Shown here piece after piece: positions 30,382 to 39,426 of a DNA stretch of 49,592 bases. A model generated the notes under the pieces. It did no database searches. It was not told the DNA's origin and saw only the letters and a list, made by a program, of their open reading frames with translations. Source of the stretch: Gillisella terrae (GTDB taxonomy: Bacteria; Pseudomonadota; Alphaproteobacteria; Rhizobiales; Rhizobiaceae); contig NZ_SSOA01000017.1 of NCBI RefSeq assembly GCF_004801395.1, forward strand, positions 1-49,592, in the 5' to 3' direction. The position numbers and the translations under genes are program-made. The first letter of the stretch is position 1. Each line of letters begins with the position of its first letter.

Positions 30382-31254
30382 TCAGCTCGAGAACCGGCCA
30401 GACGCACCATAATAATTCAGGAAGCGGCCAGACAGGCTGGTGAGCGGCAGAACAATCAGCACATCAGTGGTGTTGAAAGCGTGGTCTATAACGGCACCGG
30501 TGCCAATCATCGCGCCAATGCGCAGATAGCCTTTGACCAAGGGCGGCATGGACGCGACAGCGCGCCGGGCATCGACGATTTCGGACGGCATCAAATCCAT
30601 CGCACAGAACAGCTCAGGCCGGGCGGAAACAGCCCACTCGTCTTTCGCAGAAGCATTTTGCGCCAGAAACGACAGAGCCAGCGCATGTTTTTCCGGCTGA
30701 ACGCCCGGAAAAGATGCGCAGCCAAACAGCGCATCAATATTGTGACGTACCGAATAGGCCCAATTGCCCTGCCACAAAAGCTCAACCGTGCGCTTGGTGC
30801 GATAATCCGGAAGTACGCAGGACCGACCAAGCTCCATGAAGCGCTTTTCAGGATGGCGCTCCAGCAGGGCCTCGATGGAAAATTCTGACGCAGAATAAAA
30901 ACCGGAGTTGGCAAGCGCCACTTCATGGCGCAGCAAACGGTAGGTGCCAACGATCTGGTCTTCAGGATCACCCTCAATCGACCGATCCAAGACCAGAAGA
31001 TGATCGCAGATGTCATCAAAGGCGTCGAAATCAAGCTTCAGGCGCATGGCCTCACTGGGCAAGCGCGCTTTCATTTCCTCAACGAAAATCCGGTAGCGCA
31101 TGGCCTGAGAGGCTTTTACCTCAGATGGATTTCGGGCAAGCCGCACCTCAAGGGTGCCTAACCGTCCAAAAACATCGCTTTCACGCCCCTCAACTTCTCC
31201 TGCGAGACGATTGGCCTTGGCGGCTTCGAGACGATCAAGAAGTTCGACTGTCAT
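30382..31254 (-). CDS. olsB: L-ornithine N-alpha-acyltransferase (ornithine lipid synthesis)
   Basis: A 290-residue GNAT-like acyltransferase. It moves a 3-hydroxyacyl group from acyl carrier protein to ornithine, giving lyso-ornithine lipid, the first step of the phosphorus-free membrane lipid pathway. The N-terminus MTVELLDRLEAAKANRLAG and the segments QAMRYRIFVEEMKA and RFMELGRSCVLPDYRTKRT match rhizobial OlsB as I know it. Location near mutS and glnD is the same as in S. meliloti. ATG 31254 is chosen by that N-terminus. A candidate Pho box lies about 50 nt upstream. OlsA, the second enzyme, is not obviously in this window. Confidence 0.88.
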   Translation of the reverse strand: MTVELLDRLEAAKANRLAGEVEGRESDVFGRLGTLEVRLARNPSEVKASQAMRYRIFVEEMKARLPSEAMRLKLDFDAFDDICDHLLVLDRSIEGDPEDQIVGTYRLLRHEVALANSGFYSASEFSIEALLERHPEKRFMELGRSCVLPDYRTKRTVELLWQGNWAYSVRHNIDALFGCASFPGVQPEKHALALSFLAQNASAKDEWAVSARPELFCAMDLMPSEIVDARRAVASMPPLVKGYLRIGAMIGTGAVIDHAFNTTDVLIVLPLTSLSGRFLNYYGASGRFSS

Positions 31255-31596
31255 GGCGGGTCCATCCGACGCTATTAAACAAGAGGTGTTAAACACGGAT
31301 ATACGACAAGATGTTGACACAAAACGTCACAATTCGTGACTTTCTCATCTTAACATCACAATTCCATGAAACATAAGAATCAAAAACACGCATCCCTTTG
31401 ATTTTTAGGGGTATGCCTCAGCGCTGATTGAATTTCAATATCACGCTGCCCTGCTCCATCAACTTTACACTGTGTGTCAACATTCCTGTCTTACGATCAA
31501 TTATTGTCACAACTTGCGAAAAATTCAAGCGAATGCGACAGGCAGCCATCTGCTGCACCTCTTATTCAAAAGGCATGGCTTCTAGAAAAAGGCTTT
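31255..31596. other. Geneless stretch upstream of olsB
   Basis: About 340 bases between the sensor-kinase stop codon and the olsB start. It holds the candidate Pho box at 31303-31320 and a short inverted repeat GTCAC-N5-GTGAC at 31326-31340. No coding region is supported. The rest, down to the kinase end, shows nothing recognisable. Confidence 0.55.
31303..31320 (-). promoter_or_regulatory. Candidate Pho box upstream of olsB
   Basis: On the minus strand the sequence is GTGTCAACATCTTGTCGT: two TGTC half-sites with six bases from the end of TGTCA to the start of TGTCG, the same spacing as the PhoB consensus CTGTCAT-AAAT-CTGTCAT. It matches at 11 to 12 of 18 positions, including both TGTC cores, and ends 49 bases before the olsB start codon. 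A TATATC sequence follows directly. Confidence 0.4.
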
Positions 31597-33231
31597 TCAT
31601 CGCGAAAGCCGGGCGCGATGCTGCGTCATCAGCGACTGAATCTCATTCAACAACCGTTCAGGATTCACCGGTTTTTGCAAAACCAGATCGGCACCACTGG
31701 CCAGCGCCTCCGCCCGCGCACTGACACGTAAATCCCCGGTCAAAACCAGAACAGGACGACGGCTACGTTGTTTTAGCTGCTCGATCATTCTGATATAGCG
31801 AATCACCGATGCCCCTTCACCGCCGGGCATGCCGAGATCAGTGATGATCAGATCAATGGCCTCTCCCGTATCGGCGGCAACTTCACGGCGCAGAGCATCA
31901 AAATCGCTGACCTGCCCAACAATATGCCCCGCCTTTTGCAACACGGCCCGCAGCAAGGTGGCATTGACGAAATCATCCTCGCCCACCAGCACATTCAAAG
32001 AGGCCGACGGCATACCCGCCACCTCATCGGTCTTCTGAGCCAGATGGCCCACCTCACCACCGACGGAATCACCATGAGCGGGACCAACATGGGCGGCATC
32101 AACGCCGCTCATCAAGCCGCGCAGCACATCACTCAAGGTCTGTTCGCGCAAGGGGCGAATAAGCCAGGCGTCAAAGCCCGTGAGCGGCCTTAAGGGGCGC
32201 TCTTCCGGATTGACCAGATAAATCCGGCGCACCTTGCGTCCGCTGGACAACAAGGGCGCAAGCCCTGCATCATAATCACAAATACACCGATGATCGACAA
32301 TCACATCGGTCAAGCCACCGCCCGCAGCATCAATGGCCTGCAAGCGCGCGGCGGCCGCATCGGCCGTTTCCGCAGTAAAGCATGTGCCTCCAAGCGCTTT
32401 GATCGTCTGCTCAACAGCCTGGGCAGACGGACCATTGGGAGCCAGCAACAACACGGTTGAACCACAGAGCAGGCCTGCCCGCGCTGGGGCAACAGCCTCA
32501 CGAGACACAGAGCGATTGGGCAAACGAATTTCAAAGCACGAGCCCTGGCCCGGAGCCGTCTCCGTGATCGACAAGGCACCCTTGAGCGCAATCATCAATT
32601 GTTGCGAGATAAACAGGCCAAGTCCCGTGCCGCCGCTGCGCTGCACCTGATCGCCGCCTTGCGAAAATTCAACGAACAGGCGGGTGCGCTCTTCCGGGGT
32701 CATGCCCGGCCCGGTGTCACGCACCAGCACCACCAGTTCATCGCCATCGCAGGCGCAGGACACCAGAACGCCGCCCTCAACCGTAAATTTGACGGCGTTA
32801 CCAATGACGTTAAACAGAACCTGACGCAGACGCGCCACATCAATGTGAATATCCTCAGGCACATCGGCATCCGCAAAGGCGGCAATTTCAATGCCTTTGG
32901 CATGGGCGCGCGGGGCCAGCATCTCCACCACACTTTCAATCAGGCGCCGTGGTGAAATGGTTTGCGCATGCAGCTCGAAATGCCCGGTTTCCAAGGCACT
33001 GTAATCCAGAAGATCGGCCACAAGCTGTTGCAGAGCTTCGCCTGCCTGCACAATGCCGGAAAGATAGTTGCGCTGTTCGGGCGAAAGGTCGGTGCGGGCG
33101 AGAAGGTGTCCCATTCCGAGAATGCCATTGAGGGGCGTGCGCATCTCATGGCTCACGGTTGCCAAAAGCCGTGTTCTGACAAGCTCGGAACTCGCTAAAG
33201 ACGAGTGGTTTTCCTGCAACTTCAGGTGCAT
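31597..33231 (-). CDS. Cytoplasmic hybrid histidine kinase with two receiver-like domains
   Basis: A 544-residue protein without a membrane segment or recognisable input domain. The HisKA domain contains VSHEMRTPLNG with the phosphorylatable His at residue 28. The ATPase domain has NVIGNAVKFT, VRDTGPGMTPEE and GGTGLGLFISQQL. Residues ~255-370 look like a degenerate receiver (VLLLAPNGPSAQAVEQTIKALGG..., with no clear phospho-acceptor). A complete receiver at ~415-540 has DLIITDLGMPGGEG with the acceptor Asp and VLTGD plus LQKPVNPERL. The architecture resembles phosphorelay kinases such as BarA/ArcB types but lacks their sensor parts. ATG 33231 is used. The signal and the cognate response pathway are unknown. 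Confidence 0.92.
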   Translation of the reverse strand: MHLKLQENHSSLASSELVRTRLLATVSHEMRTPLNGILGMGHLLARTDLSPEQRNYLSGIVQAGEALQQLVADLLDYSALETGHFELHAQTISPRRLIESVVEMLAPRAHAKGIEIAAFADADVPEDIHIDVARLRQVLFNVIGNAVKFTVEGGVLVSCACDGDELVVLVRDTGPGMTPEERTRLFVEFSQGGDQVQRSGGTGLGLFISQQLMIALKGALSITETAPGQGSCFEIRLPNRSVSREAVAPARAGLLCGSTVLLLAPNGPSAQAVEQTIKALGGTCFTAETADAAAARLQAIDAAGGGLTDVIVDHRCICDYDAGLAPLLSSGRKVRRIYLVNPEERPLRPLTGFDAWLIRPLREQTLSDVLRGLMSGVDAAHVGPAHGDSVGGEVGHLAQKTDEVAGMPSASLNVLVGEDDFVNATLLRAVLQKAGHIVGQVSDFDALRREVAADTGEAIDLIITDLGMPGGEGASVIRYIRMIEQLKQRSRRPVLVLTGDLRVSARAEALASGADLVLQKPVNPERLLNEIQSLMTQHRARLSR

Positions 33232-33341
33232 CGTCGCCCACTTTGGTTGATCCGAGGAGACGGCAACTCCCGCCTCTCATCGGTTTTCACAGCAGCATCA
33301 AGCATATCATTGCACTGGAAGGTCAAAAATACAACCTTGCT

Positions 33342-33833
33342 TCACCGTTTGCTGCGCAACCCCACCAATAGCTCTTGCAGAAGAATGAGGCCAGCGCCAA
33401 CCGTGATCAGGCTGTCTGCGAGATTAAAGACGGCGAAGGACCATGTTTCAGTGTGAAACAAAATATAGTCCACCACATAGCCGTAGGTGAAACGATCGAT
33501 GATATTGCCAAACGCCCCGGCGATAATGAGACAATAGCCGACTTGCGCAAATTGATGATCTGGGCGGGTATTGCGCCAGAGCCAGGCGACAAAAGCAACG
33601 ATCACCACACGCAAAGCAATGATGACCCAGCTATCGAGATGCGACAGCATGGAAAAGGCTACGCCGAGGTTATGGGTGCGATACAGGCCGAGCATGGGAA
33701 TGACCGGCACCAGCTCATGCATGGGCAGCATCACTTCAACGGCATATTTTATCGCCTGATCAAGGCACAGCAGGGCCACAATCAATCCAATGGCGACCGC
33801 GGGGCGTGAAAGCAAAGGTGCAGGAGAGGTCAT
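33342..33833 (-). CDS. lspA: Lipoprotein signal peptidase
   Basis: A 163-residue membrane aspartic protease (signal peptidase II) that cleaves the signal peptide from diacylglyceryl-prolipoproteins. Four membrane helices are visible. The catalytic aspartates sit in [16 protein letters not shown] and [14 protein letters not shown], both classical. Its start overlaps the stop of the upstream RNA methyltransferase (ATGA). It acts in the same pathway as Lnt, coded about 20 kb away. Confidence 0.97.
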   Translation of the reverse strand: MTSPAPLLSRPAVAIGLIVALLCLDQAIKYAVEVMLPMHELVPVIPMLGLYRTHNLGVAFSMLSHLDSWVIIALRVVIVAFVAWLWRNTRPDHQFAQVGYCLIIAGAFGNIIDRFTYGYVVDYILFHTETWSFAVFNLADSLITVGAGLILLQELLVGLRSKR

Positions 33834-34705
33834 TGCGCATCATCCAAAGTCAGAAGATGGCGACGCGCTTCAAACAGCATGACACCGGTGGCAATGGCCA
33901 GATTGAGAGAATCCGCCAGACCGGCCTGCGGAATGCGCGCAAGGCTATCTGCCTTGCTGGCCAGCTCTTGCGGCAGGCCCGATTGCTCGTTGCCCATCAG
34001 CACCACCACCGGGCGGCGCTTGTAATCCACGGTTCGATAATCCTTTGCACCGGCCAGATGGGTGGCAACCACATTGACACCGGCCTGTGCCTTCCAGGCC
34101 AGAAATTCCGGCACCGTGGTTTTGACCAAAGGCAGCGCAAAAATCGAGCCCATGGTGGCACGCACCGTTTCCATGGCAAAGGGATCGGTGCAATCGCCAA
34201 TCAGCATCACACCAGAGGCCCCGGCCGCATCGGCGGTGCGGATGATGGTGCCGAGATTGCCGGGATCGCGCACGCGATCCAGTGCCACCCAGGTTTCGCC
34301 TTCACCAAGCTCAACATGTTTCAACGCTTTCCAGCGCTGATCAAACACGCCCGCCACCATTTGCGGATTGTCTTTGCGGGTAATGGACGCCATGACCTTT
34401 TCGCTGACTTCCAGCACCATGCCACCCTGCGCCACGGTCTTTGCCGCAATTTTCTCCACCTGCGGCTTGCCCTTGGCGGCCTTGGAATAGATCAGATAGC
34501 GCAAGGTCCAGCCAAGTTCTGCGGCATCGATCACCAGCTTCAGGCCTTCGGCCAGAAAGGTTTTTGTCTCGTCGCGGGTCTTCTTTTGCGAAAGCGCCTT
34601 AATGTCTTTGACAATCGGATTGGCAAGGCTGGTCACTTCCTTGACCTGACCAACCCGCACCGAGCCATTGCCACGCGCGGTAGCGTCGTTAAAACCATCA
34701 CTCAT
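33830..34705 (-). CDS. TrmH/SpoU-family RNA 2'-O-methyltransferase
   Basis: A 291-residue SPOUT-class methyltransferase acting on tRNA or rRNA ribose. The N-terminal substrate-binding domain ([26 protein letters not shown]) is followed by the knot fold: [22 protein letters not shown], then [15 protein letters not shown] and a C-terminal [20 protein letters not shown]. These are motifs 1 to 3 of the family. ATG 34705 overlaps the previous stop as ATGA, so it is translationally coupled to the preceding methyltransferase and to lspA. The exact target nucleotide cannot be told. Confidence 0.93.
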   Translation of the reverse strand: MSDGFNDATARGNGSVRVGQVKEVTSLANPIVKDIKALSQKKTRDETKTFLAEGLKLVIDAAELGWTLRYLIYSKAAKGKPQVEKIAAKTVAQGGMVLEVSEKVMASITRKDNPQMVAGVFDQRWKALKHVELGEGETWVALDRVRDPGNLGTIIRTADAAGASGVMLIGDCTDPFAMETVRATMGSIFALPLVKTTVPEFLAWKAQAGVNVVATHLAGAKDYRTVDYKRRPVVVLMGNEQSGLPQELASKADSLARIPQAGLADSLNLAIATGVMLFEARRHLLTLDDAQ

Positions 34706-35895
34706 TTGGGAACCCATCTGCTAAACAGCGATGTTGAAAGGGCGCGCGCCGGCGTTTTGCCGTCCTGACCTGCCTCACGCAGCACAAGCTCGCCCGATTC
34801 GACCAATCCACCCTTGCCGCGCATGGTCTCGCGCATCAATTCATGAATGGCGTAAAAGCTGGCGCGAATGGAATAGGCAGTCAGCACCAGACCAGCCGCC
34901 TTGGGCGAGAGAATGTCACGGCACAGTGACAGCATCGTCGGCAGATGATCAAACAATTGCCACACCTCACCATTTGGCCCACGGCCAAATTTTGGCGGAT
35001 CGGTCAGAATAATATCGTATTGATGGCCGCGCCGCGCCTCACGCTGAATAAACTTCATCGCATCATCGCAGATCCAGCGGATCGGCGCACGATCGAGACG
35101 GCTCAAGGTCTGGTTTTCACGCGCCCAGCCAATCGCCTTTTTCGAGGCGTCCACATGGGTCACCTCGGCTCCGGCGGCTGCGGCCACCAGCGATGCAACG
35201 CCCGTGTAGCCAAACAGATTGAGCACTTTCAAAGGACGATCCGACCGCTCTATGGTTTCTTTCATCCATGTCCAATGGGCAATCTGCTCCGGAAAGACGC
35301 CAACGTGACGAAAGGCGGTGAAGCGGCCGAGAAAATCGACACCCAAAAGCGACAAAGGCCATGTCTCACCCAGCGCTTCGCGTGGAAAACGCCAGCGCCC
35401 CATGCCATCCTCATCGGTGTCGCCGGTGAAAATGGCGTCGACCTTGTCCCACACATGGGCTGGCAAAGCCGGAGGCCAGAGTGCCTGCGCCTCGGGACGT
35501 ACAATCCGATAGGGACCGTATTGCTCAAGCTTGAGACCGTGACCACTGTCAATCACGTGAAAATCGCCAGCACCGAGCGATTCGAGAATCAGCGGCAGTT
35601 TCTCACGCGGGAGTGCGCCCTGACGCAGCTCCAACGGCACAACAGCGGCGGCAGATGCCGCTTCAGACTGATTATCCGGCGACGGCTTTTTATGATCCGC
35701 AGCCTGTTGCGGAGCAGCAGCAGCGGCCTTTTTCGGGGGCTTTGATAGATTCCCCTTGCCTGCGTCAGGCCCCTTTTTCGCATCAAACTTGCCTGCATCA
35801 GGCTTACCGCCGCGAAATGGCTTTTCGCCAGCGCGCATGGGGCGCGAGGACGTGCTGGAGCGCTTTGGCGCGGCGCGGCGGGACTTGTCTTTCAC
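34702..35895 (-). CDS. Class I SAM-dependent rRNA methyltransferase (RlmI-like)
   Basis: A 397-residue predicted RNA methyltransferase starting at GTG 35895. The catalytic half carries the SAM loop VLNLFGYTGVASLVAAAAG at about 222-240 and the motif IILTDPPKFGRG near 297, a DPPK variant typical of 5-methylcytosine and RlmI-like enzymes. The first ~110 residues are a long low-complexity tail rich in Lys, Ala, Pro and Gly (GKFDAKKGPDAGKG), probably disordered and perhaps RNA-binding. It begins a coupled three-gene run with the SpoU-family gene and lspA. Confidence 0.88.
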   Translation of the reverse strand: MKDKSRRAAPKRSSTSSRPMRAGEKPFRGGKPDAGKFDAKKGPDAGKGNLSKPPKKAAAAAPQQAADHKKPSPDNQSEAASAAAVVPLELRQGALPREKLPLILESLGAGDFHVIDSGHGLKLEQYGPYRIVRPEAQALWPPALPAHVWDKVDAIFTGDTDEDGMGRWRFPREALGETWPLSLLGVDFLGRFTAFRHVGVFPEQIAHWTWMKETIERSDRPLKVLNLFGYTGVASLVAAAAGAEVTHVDASKKAIGWARENQTLSRLDRAPIRWICDDAMKFIQREARRGHQYDIILTDPPKFGRGPNGEVWQLFDHLPTMLSLCRDILSPKAAGLVLTAYSIRASFYAIHELMRETMRGKGGLVESGELVLREAGQDGKTPARALSTSLFSRWVPK

Positions 35896-36072
35896 GATCA
35901 GATCGGCTTTCCGGTTTTTTCAGGCTATTGCCTCATTGCTTTTGTCGATTCCAAGGTCAGGAATGATGCATGCAGCGCGCCCATAGCATTCCTTGGCCAC
36001 CGGCAAAAGAGGTCATCGACAAAAGACAGACTGAGCCGAACAGAGCCGAACGAAAACCGGATGGCCAAGAAC

Positions 36073-36456
36073 TTAATGGGACGGCAATCGCGACAAACCC
36101 GCCGAGGAGGATGGGCCAGAAGAAGAGTGACTTGTTGCTGAAGCCGCCATTTGCTCTGCGCGCTTCTTCTGCTGGTCCGCTTCACCGCGCCATTTTACCG
36201 CAGCCATGGCTTCCGTGCGAGCCCGCTTACGGTGCTTTGCCTGACCGAACCATGTGGCAACCGAGCCGACCAGCGCGCCAACCAGAAAAGCCAGCAGCAG
36301 AAAGACAAAAAATGGTGCCGAGGTCGACAACAGCTGATCTTCAGGGCGAAACGGGTTCAAGGCCAGCGTCACAGATTGCCTGTTCGCCACACACAAAACG
36401 ACCAGAATGATCGCCAGCGGCACCAGAATGACAATATTGACGAGCTTCTTAAACAT
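36073..36456 (-). CDS. LapA-domain membrane protein
   Basis: A 127-residue protein with two membrane helices (VNIVILVPLAIILVVLCVAN and FFVFLLLAFLVGALVGSVAT) and the short conserved loop NRQSVTLALNPF between them, as in LapA (formerly YciS) proteins. In enterobacteria LapA partners LapB to control LPS synthesis, but many alphaproteobacterial members occur without LapB, so the role here is open. The C-terminal tail is Ser/Gly-rich. ATG 36456 has AGGAG 7 nt upstream; ATG 36459 is possible. ihfB is next upstream, on the same strand. Confidence 0.85.
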   Translation of the reverse strand: MFKKLVNIVILVPLAIILVVLCVANRQSVTLALNPFRPEDQLLSTSAPFFVFLLLAFLVGALVGSVATWFGQAKHRKRARTEAMAAVKWRGEADQQKKRAEQMAASATSHSSSGPSSSAGLSRLPSH

Positions 36457-36585
36457 CATGTTTCTCCTGATCACGCCTTAACAAACATGGCCCTGCCGCA
36501 GAACGGCGCACCAGATTGACATCCCGAATCTCGACAGATTCATTGCCGGATGCAAGCCAAACTGCTGATCTGTCGATCCGGCAGA

Positions 36586-36897
36586 TCAATCGGCATCATC
36601 ATCTTCTTCATCGTCCATGCCAGGATTAAGGCGCTCGCGCAATTCCTTGCCGGTTTTGAAGAAGGGAACCCATTTTTCTTCAACAAACACGGTTTCACCG
36701 GTGCGCGGATTGCGACCCGTGCGCGCCGGGCGGTTTTTCACCGAGAAGGCTCCGAAACCACGCAGCTCAACGCGATTCCCCGAGGACAATGCATCGGTGA
36801 TCTCATCCAGAATAGCATTGACGATGTTTTCCACGTCGCGGTGATAAAGATGCGGATTGCGGGCCGCAACGATTTGCACCAGCTCGGATTTAATCAC
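36586..36897 (-). CDS. ihfB: Integration host factor beta subunit
   Basis: A 103-residue nucleoid protein that pairs with IhfA and bends DNA sharply, which matters for sigma-54 promoters among others. The sequence [22 protein letters not shown] starts the helical part, and [22 protein letters not shown] is the DNA-binding arm with the intercalating Pro in RNPRTGE. GTG 36897 is the start, with a strong GGGGG site upstream; the tail is very acidic ([10 protein letters not shown]). rpoN in this window would use IHF-dependent promoters. Confidence 0.95.
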   Translation of the reverse strand: MIKSELVQIVAARNPHLYHRDVENIVNAILDEITDALSSGNRVELRGFGAFSVKNRPARTGRNPRTGETVFVEEKWVPFFKTGKELRERLNPGMDDEEDDDAD

Positions 36898-37302
36898 GAT
36901 AACCCCCTGTAAAATAAAGGATGTTGAATTCAAACATTTTCGCCATCAACGCCTGTTGCAAGCCACAGACGCTCAGCCTTACCAATCTCTCAACGACGTA
37001 AAACATCATAAAAAATTGGAATAATCAATCGCTTAAGCCCAAAACAACAAAGCCACTGGAAAAAATCTTCAGAACAGGCAAAGGCGTGACGCGATAGTGA
37101 TGATTTTCAGTCATCGTCAAAACAAAGCTTGTAAAAGACTTGAAAAAATCCATATTTGCAACGCATAAGAAATTTCGCGGCAGTCAAGAATTCACAGCGC
37201 CTGTAACGCGCCGTGTTCACTCTTGCCTAATAATTTAGCCATAGATTGAAAACAGCAGATCCCGAATAACGGGCAGACACACGATCGACGGAACTCTGGG
37301 AC
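36898..37302. other. Divergent intergenic region between ihfB and lptC
   Basis: About 400 bases, notably AT-rich, holding the promoters of the two divergent genes. No coding region, repeat or hairpin could be supported. A run of A and T at 36934-37160 is the most AT-rich stretch. Confidence 0.6.
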
Positions 37303-37968
37303 ATGCTAAAACGTGTAGACGCAGGCTCACGAAAGGTGAGAAAACAAACAATGGACGCTCCTTATAATCAAGCGATTGGCCATTCAAAACGTGTGCGCAG
37401 ACTGCGCATCGTTCTTCCTGCGCTTGCCGTGCTTCTTTCTGCGGGCTTTGTGGTGGTATCAATTGTCAAAACCTACCTGCCTGAAAACATCAAGATCGAA
37501 GGCGTCAACATCGAGGATGGCAAAGTGGTGATGTCCAGACCCGCCATTGCCGGTCTCAACTCGAATGGCTCGCCCTATTCCATGAAGGCCCTGCGCGCCC
37601 TGCAGGACATAAAAAACCCCAATCTCATCACGCTTGAAGACATCACCGCAACAATGCCGGTCAATGAGAGCGCATCCGCTGATATCACGGCCAAGAGCGG
37701 CACCTATGACCGCGCAACAGACAAGATGACCTTGACGAAACCCTTTCAGATTCACCTGTCCAGTGGCGTTGACGCCATGTTTCAATCGGGTGATCTTGAC
37801 GTGAAGGCGGGAAAGCTTAAGACGGATCAGGTGGTGACGATTATTATGAAAGCGTCATCTCTTATTGCGCAGTCCATGGATATGACTGATAAAGGCCAAA
37901 ACATCACATTTAACGGCAGGGTTCGACTGAGCATTGACCCAGCCACCCTCAAAAAACCGGGCAATTGA
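37303..37968 (+). CDS. lptC: LPS export protein LptC
   Basis: A 221-residue bitopic inner-membrane protein with a periplasmic domain that passes LPS from LptBFG to LptA. The membrane helix is at about 34-52 (RIVLPALAVLLSAGFVVVSI). The periplasmic part has the beta-jellyroll pattern with repeated short strands, such as NIEDGKVVMSRPAIAG. ATG 37303 gives the full N-terminus; ATG 37351 is a weaker alternative. It starts the lptC-lptA-lptB run. Confidence 0.92.
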   Translation: MLKRVDAGSRKVRKQTMDAPYNQAIGHSKRVRRLRIVLPALAVLLSAGFVVVSIVKTYLPENIKIEGVNIEDGKVVMSRPAIAGLNSNGSPYSMKALRALQDIKNPNLITLEDITATMPVNESASADITAKSGTYDRATDKMTLTKPFQIHLSSGVDAMFQSGDLDVKAGKLKTDQVVTIIMKASSLIAQSMDMTDKGQNITFNGRVRLSIDPATLKKPGN

Positions 37969-37977
37969 GAACAGATC

Positions 37978-38541
37978 ATGACGCAAAGCCACCGTCGCAT
38001 TTCCTTTTGCTTTGCCCACACCATGGTTGCAGCAGGCCTATGCCTGAGTGCGATGGCGGGTCAAGCTTTTGCGCAGACAACTTCCAGCAATATGGACGGG
38101 CTTAAACTGTCCGGTGACAAGCCAATCCAGATCGAGAGCGATAATCTGGAGGTTCACCAGCAAACCAACACCGCCAACTTCAACGGCAATGTGAAGGTTG
38201 TTCAGGGGGCCACCACCATGCGCTCAAAGGACATGGTGGTGAAATACAAGGGTCAAGGGGCTGCCGTGACCAGTGGCGACGCCAAGATCGACACAATTGA
38301 TGTCATGGGCGATGTCATCATCAACACCGCCACCCAGCAGGCAACCGCCGACAAGGGCCACTTTGACATGAACAGTCAGGTCTTTACGCTGACTGGCAAC
38401 AAGGTGGTGCTTTCAGAGGGTGGCAATGTGTTTGTTGGCTGTAAGCTGACAGTTCAAATGACCTCTGGTGAAGCCAAGCTGGATAGCTGCGGCAAGCGGG
38501 TGCAGATTCAGCTGGATCCCAAGTCCCAACAAAAACAATGA
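37978..38541 (+). CDS. lptA: LPS transport periplasmic protein LptA
   Basis: A 187-residue OstA-fold protein with a signal peptide (cleavage near QAFAQTTS). It forms the periplasmic bridge that carries LPS to the outer membrane. The repeating pattern of the fold is seen in IQIESDNLEVHQQTNTANFNG and TMRSKDMVVKYKGQG. It starts 9 bases after lptC and ends 14 bases before lptB. Confidence 0.94.
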   Translation: MTQSHRRISFCFAHTMVAAGLCLSAMAGQAFAQTTSSNMDGLKLSGDKPIQIESDNLEVHQQTNTANFNGNVKVVQGATTMRSKDMVVKYKGQGAAVTSGDAKIDTIDVMGDVIINTATQQATADKGHFDMNSQVFTLTGNKVVLSEGGNVFVGCKLTVQMTSGEAKLDSCGKRVQIQLDPKSQQKQ

Positions 38542-38555
38542 TTTCGGATCTCTAA

Positions 38556-39368
38556 GTGAAAATTCCCGGTTTAAACTCAAAACCTCCGGCATCGAGCGAG
38601 AACGCAGCGGCCCCTTTATCGGGTGAACGCGAAAAGAACCGCTATGACGGAACGTTGATTGCCCATGGTCTGACCAAGACCTATAACACGCGGCGTGTGG
38701 TCAATGGCGCGTCCCTTGTGGTGCGGCGCGGTGAAGCTGTCGGTTTGCTCGGCCCCAATGGTGCTGGCAAAACCACCTGTTTCTACATGATCACCGGACT
38801 GGTGCCGGTGGACACTGGCACCATTGCCATCAACGGCAATGATGTCACCTCCATGCCCATGTATCAGCGCTCACGCCTTGGCGTCGGCTATCTGCCACAG
38901 GAAGCCTCGATTTTTCGTGGGCTGTCGGTGGAAGACAATATCCGTGCGGTTCTTGAATTGCACGAGAAGAACAAGGACAAGCGCGAACATAAGCTCAATG
39001 AGCTTTTGGCCGAATTTCACATCGAAAAGCTGCGCAAATCAGCCGCCGTTGCCCTCTCGGGTGGTGAGCGGCGGCGCTTGGAAATTGCCCGTGCGCTGGC
39101 AACCGATCCAATTTTCATGCTGCTGGATGAGCCCTTTGCCGGTGTGGATCCGATTTCCGTGTCGGATATTCAAAACCTCGTGCGCCATTTGACAGCGCGT
39201 GGCATTGGCGTGTTGATCACCGACCATAATGTGCGCGAAACTTTGGGTCTGATTGACCGCGCCTATATTATCCACGCGGGCGAAGTGCTGACCCATGGTC
39301 GGGCCGACGATATCGTCAACAATCCCGATGTGCGCCGACTTTATCTGGGTGAGAAGTTCAGTCTCTGA
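38556..39368 (+). CDS. lptB: LPS export ABC transporter ATP-binding protein LptB
   Basis: A 270-residue ABC ATPase that drives LPS extraction from the inner membrane with LptF and LptG (not in this window). Walker A is GPNGAGKTT, the signature is LSGGERRRLEIARA and Walker B is FMLLDEPFAGVDP. An N-terminal extension of about 30 residues precedes the fold. The start is GTG 38556. In related rhizobia rpoN follows directly; here hemW, in the opposite direction, follows instead. Confidence 0.97.
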   Translation: MKIPGLNSKPPASSENAAAPLSGEREKNRYDGTLIAHGLTKTYNTRRVVNGASLVVRRGEAVGLLGPNGAGKTTCFYMITGLVPVDTGTIAINGNDVTSMPMYQRSRLGVGYLPQEASIFRGLSVEDNIRAVLELHEKNKDKREHKLNELLAEFHIEKLRKSAAVALSGGERRRLEIARALATDPIFMLLDEPFAGVDPISVSDIQNLVRHLTARGIGVLITDHNVRETLGLIDRAYIIHAGEVLTHGRADDIVNNPDVRRLYLGEKFSL

Positions 39369-39384
39369 TGGGGTAAAAGCCTTG

Positions 39385-39408
39385 CTGCGTCCCGACAACG
39401 GGACGCAG
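39385..39408. terminator. Hairpin between convergent lptB and hemW
   Basis: CTGCGTCCC (39385-39393) pairs with GGGACGCAG (39400-39408) around a 6-nt loop, a perfect 9-bp stem. There is no T run, so it may act as a two-way termination or transcript-end structure. It also lies at the left edge of the proposed inversion. Confidence 0.5.
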
Positions 39409-39426
39409 AGCCTTCGGATCGTGCAA

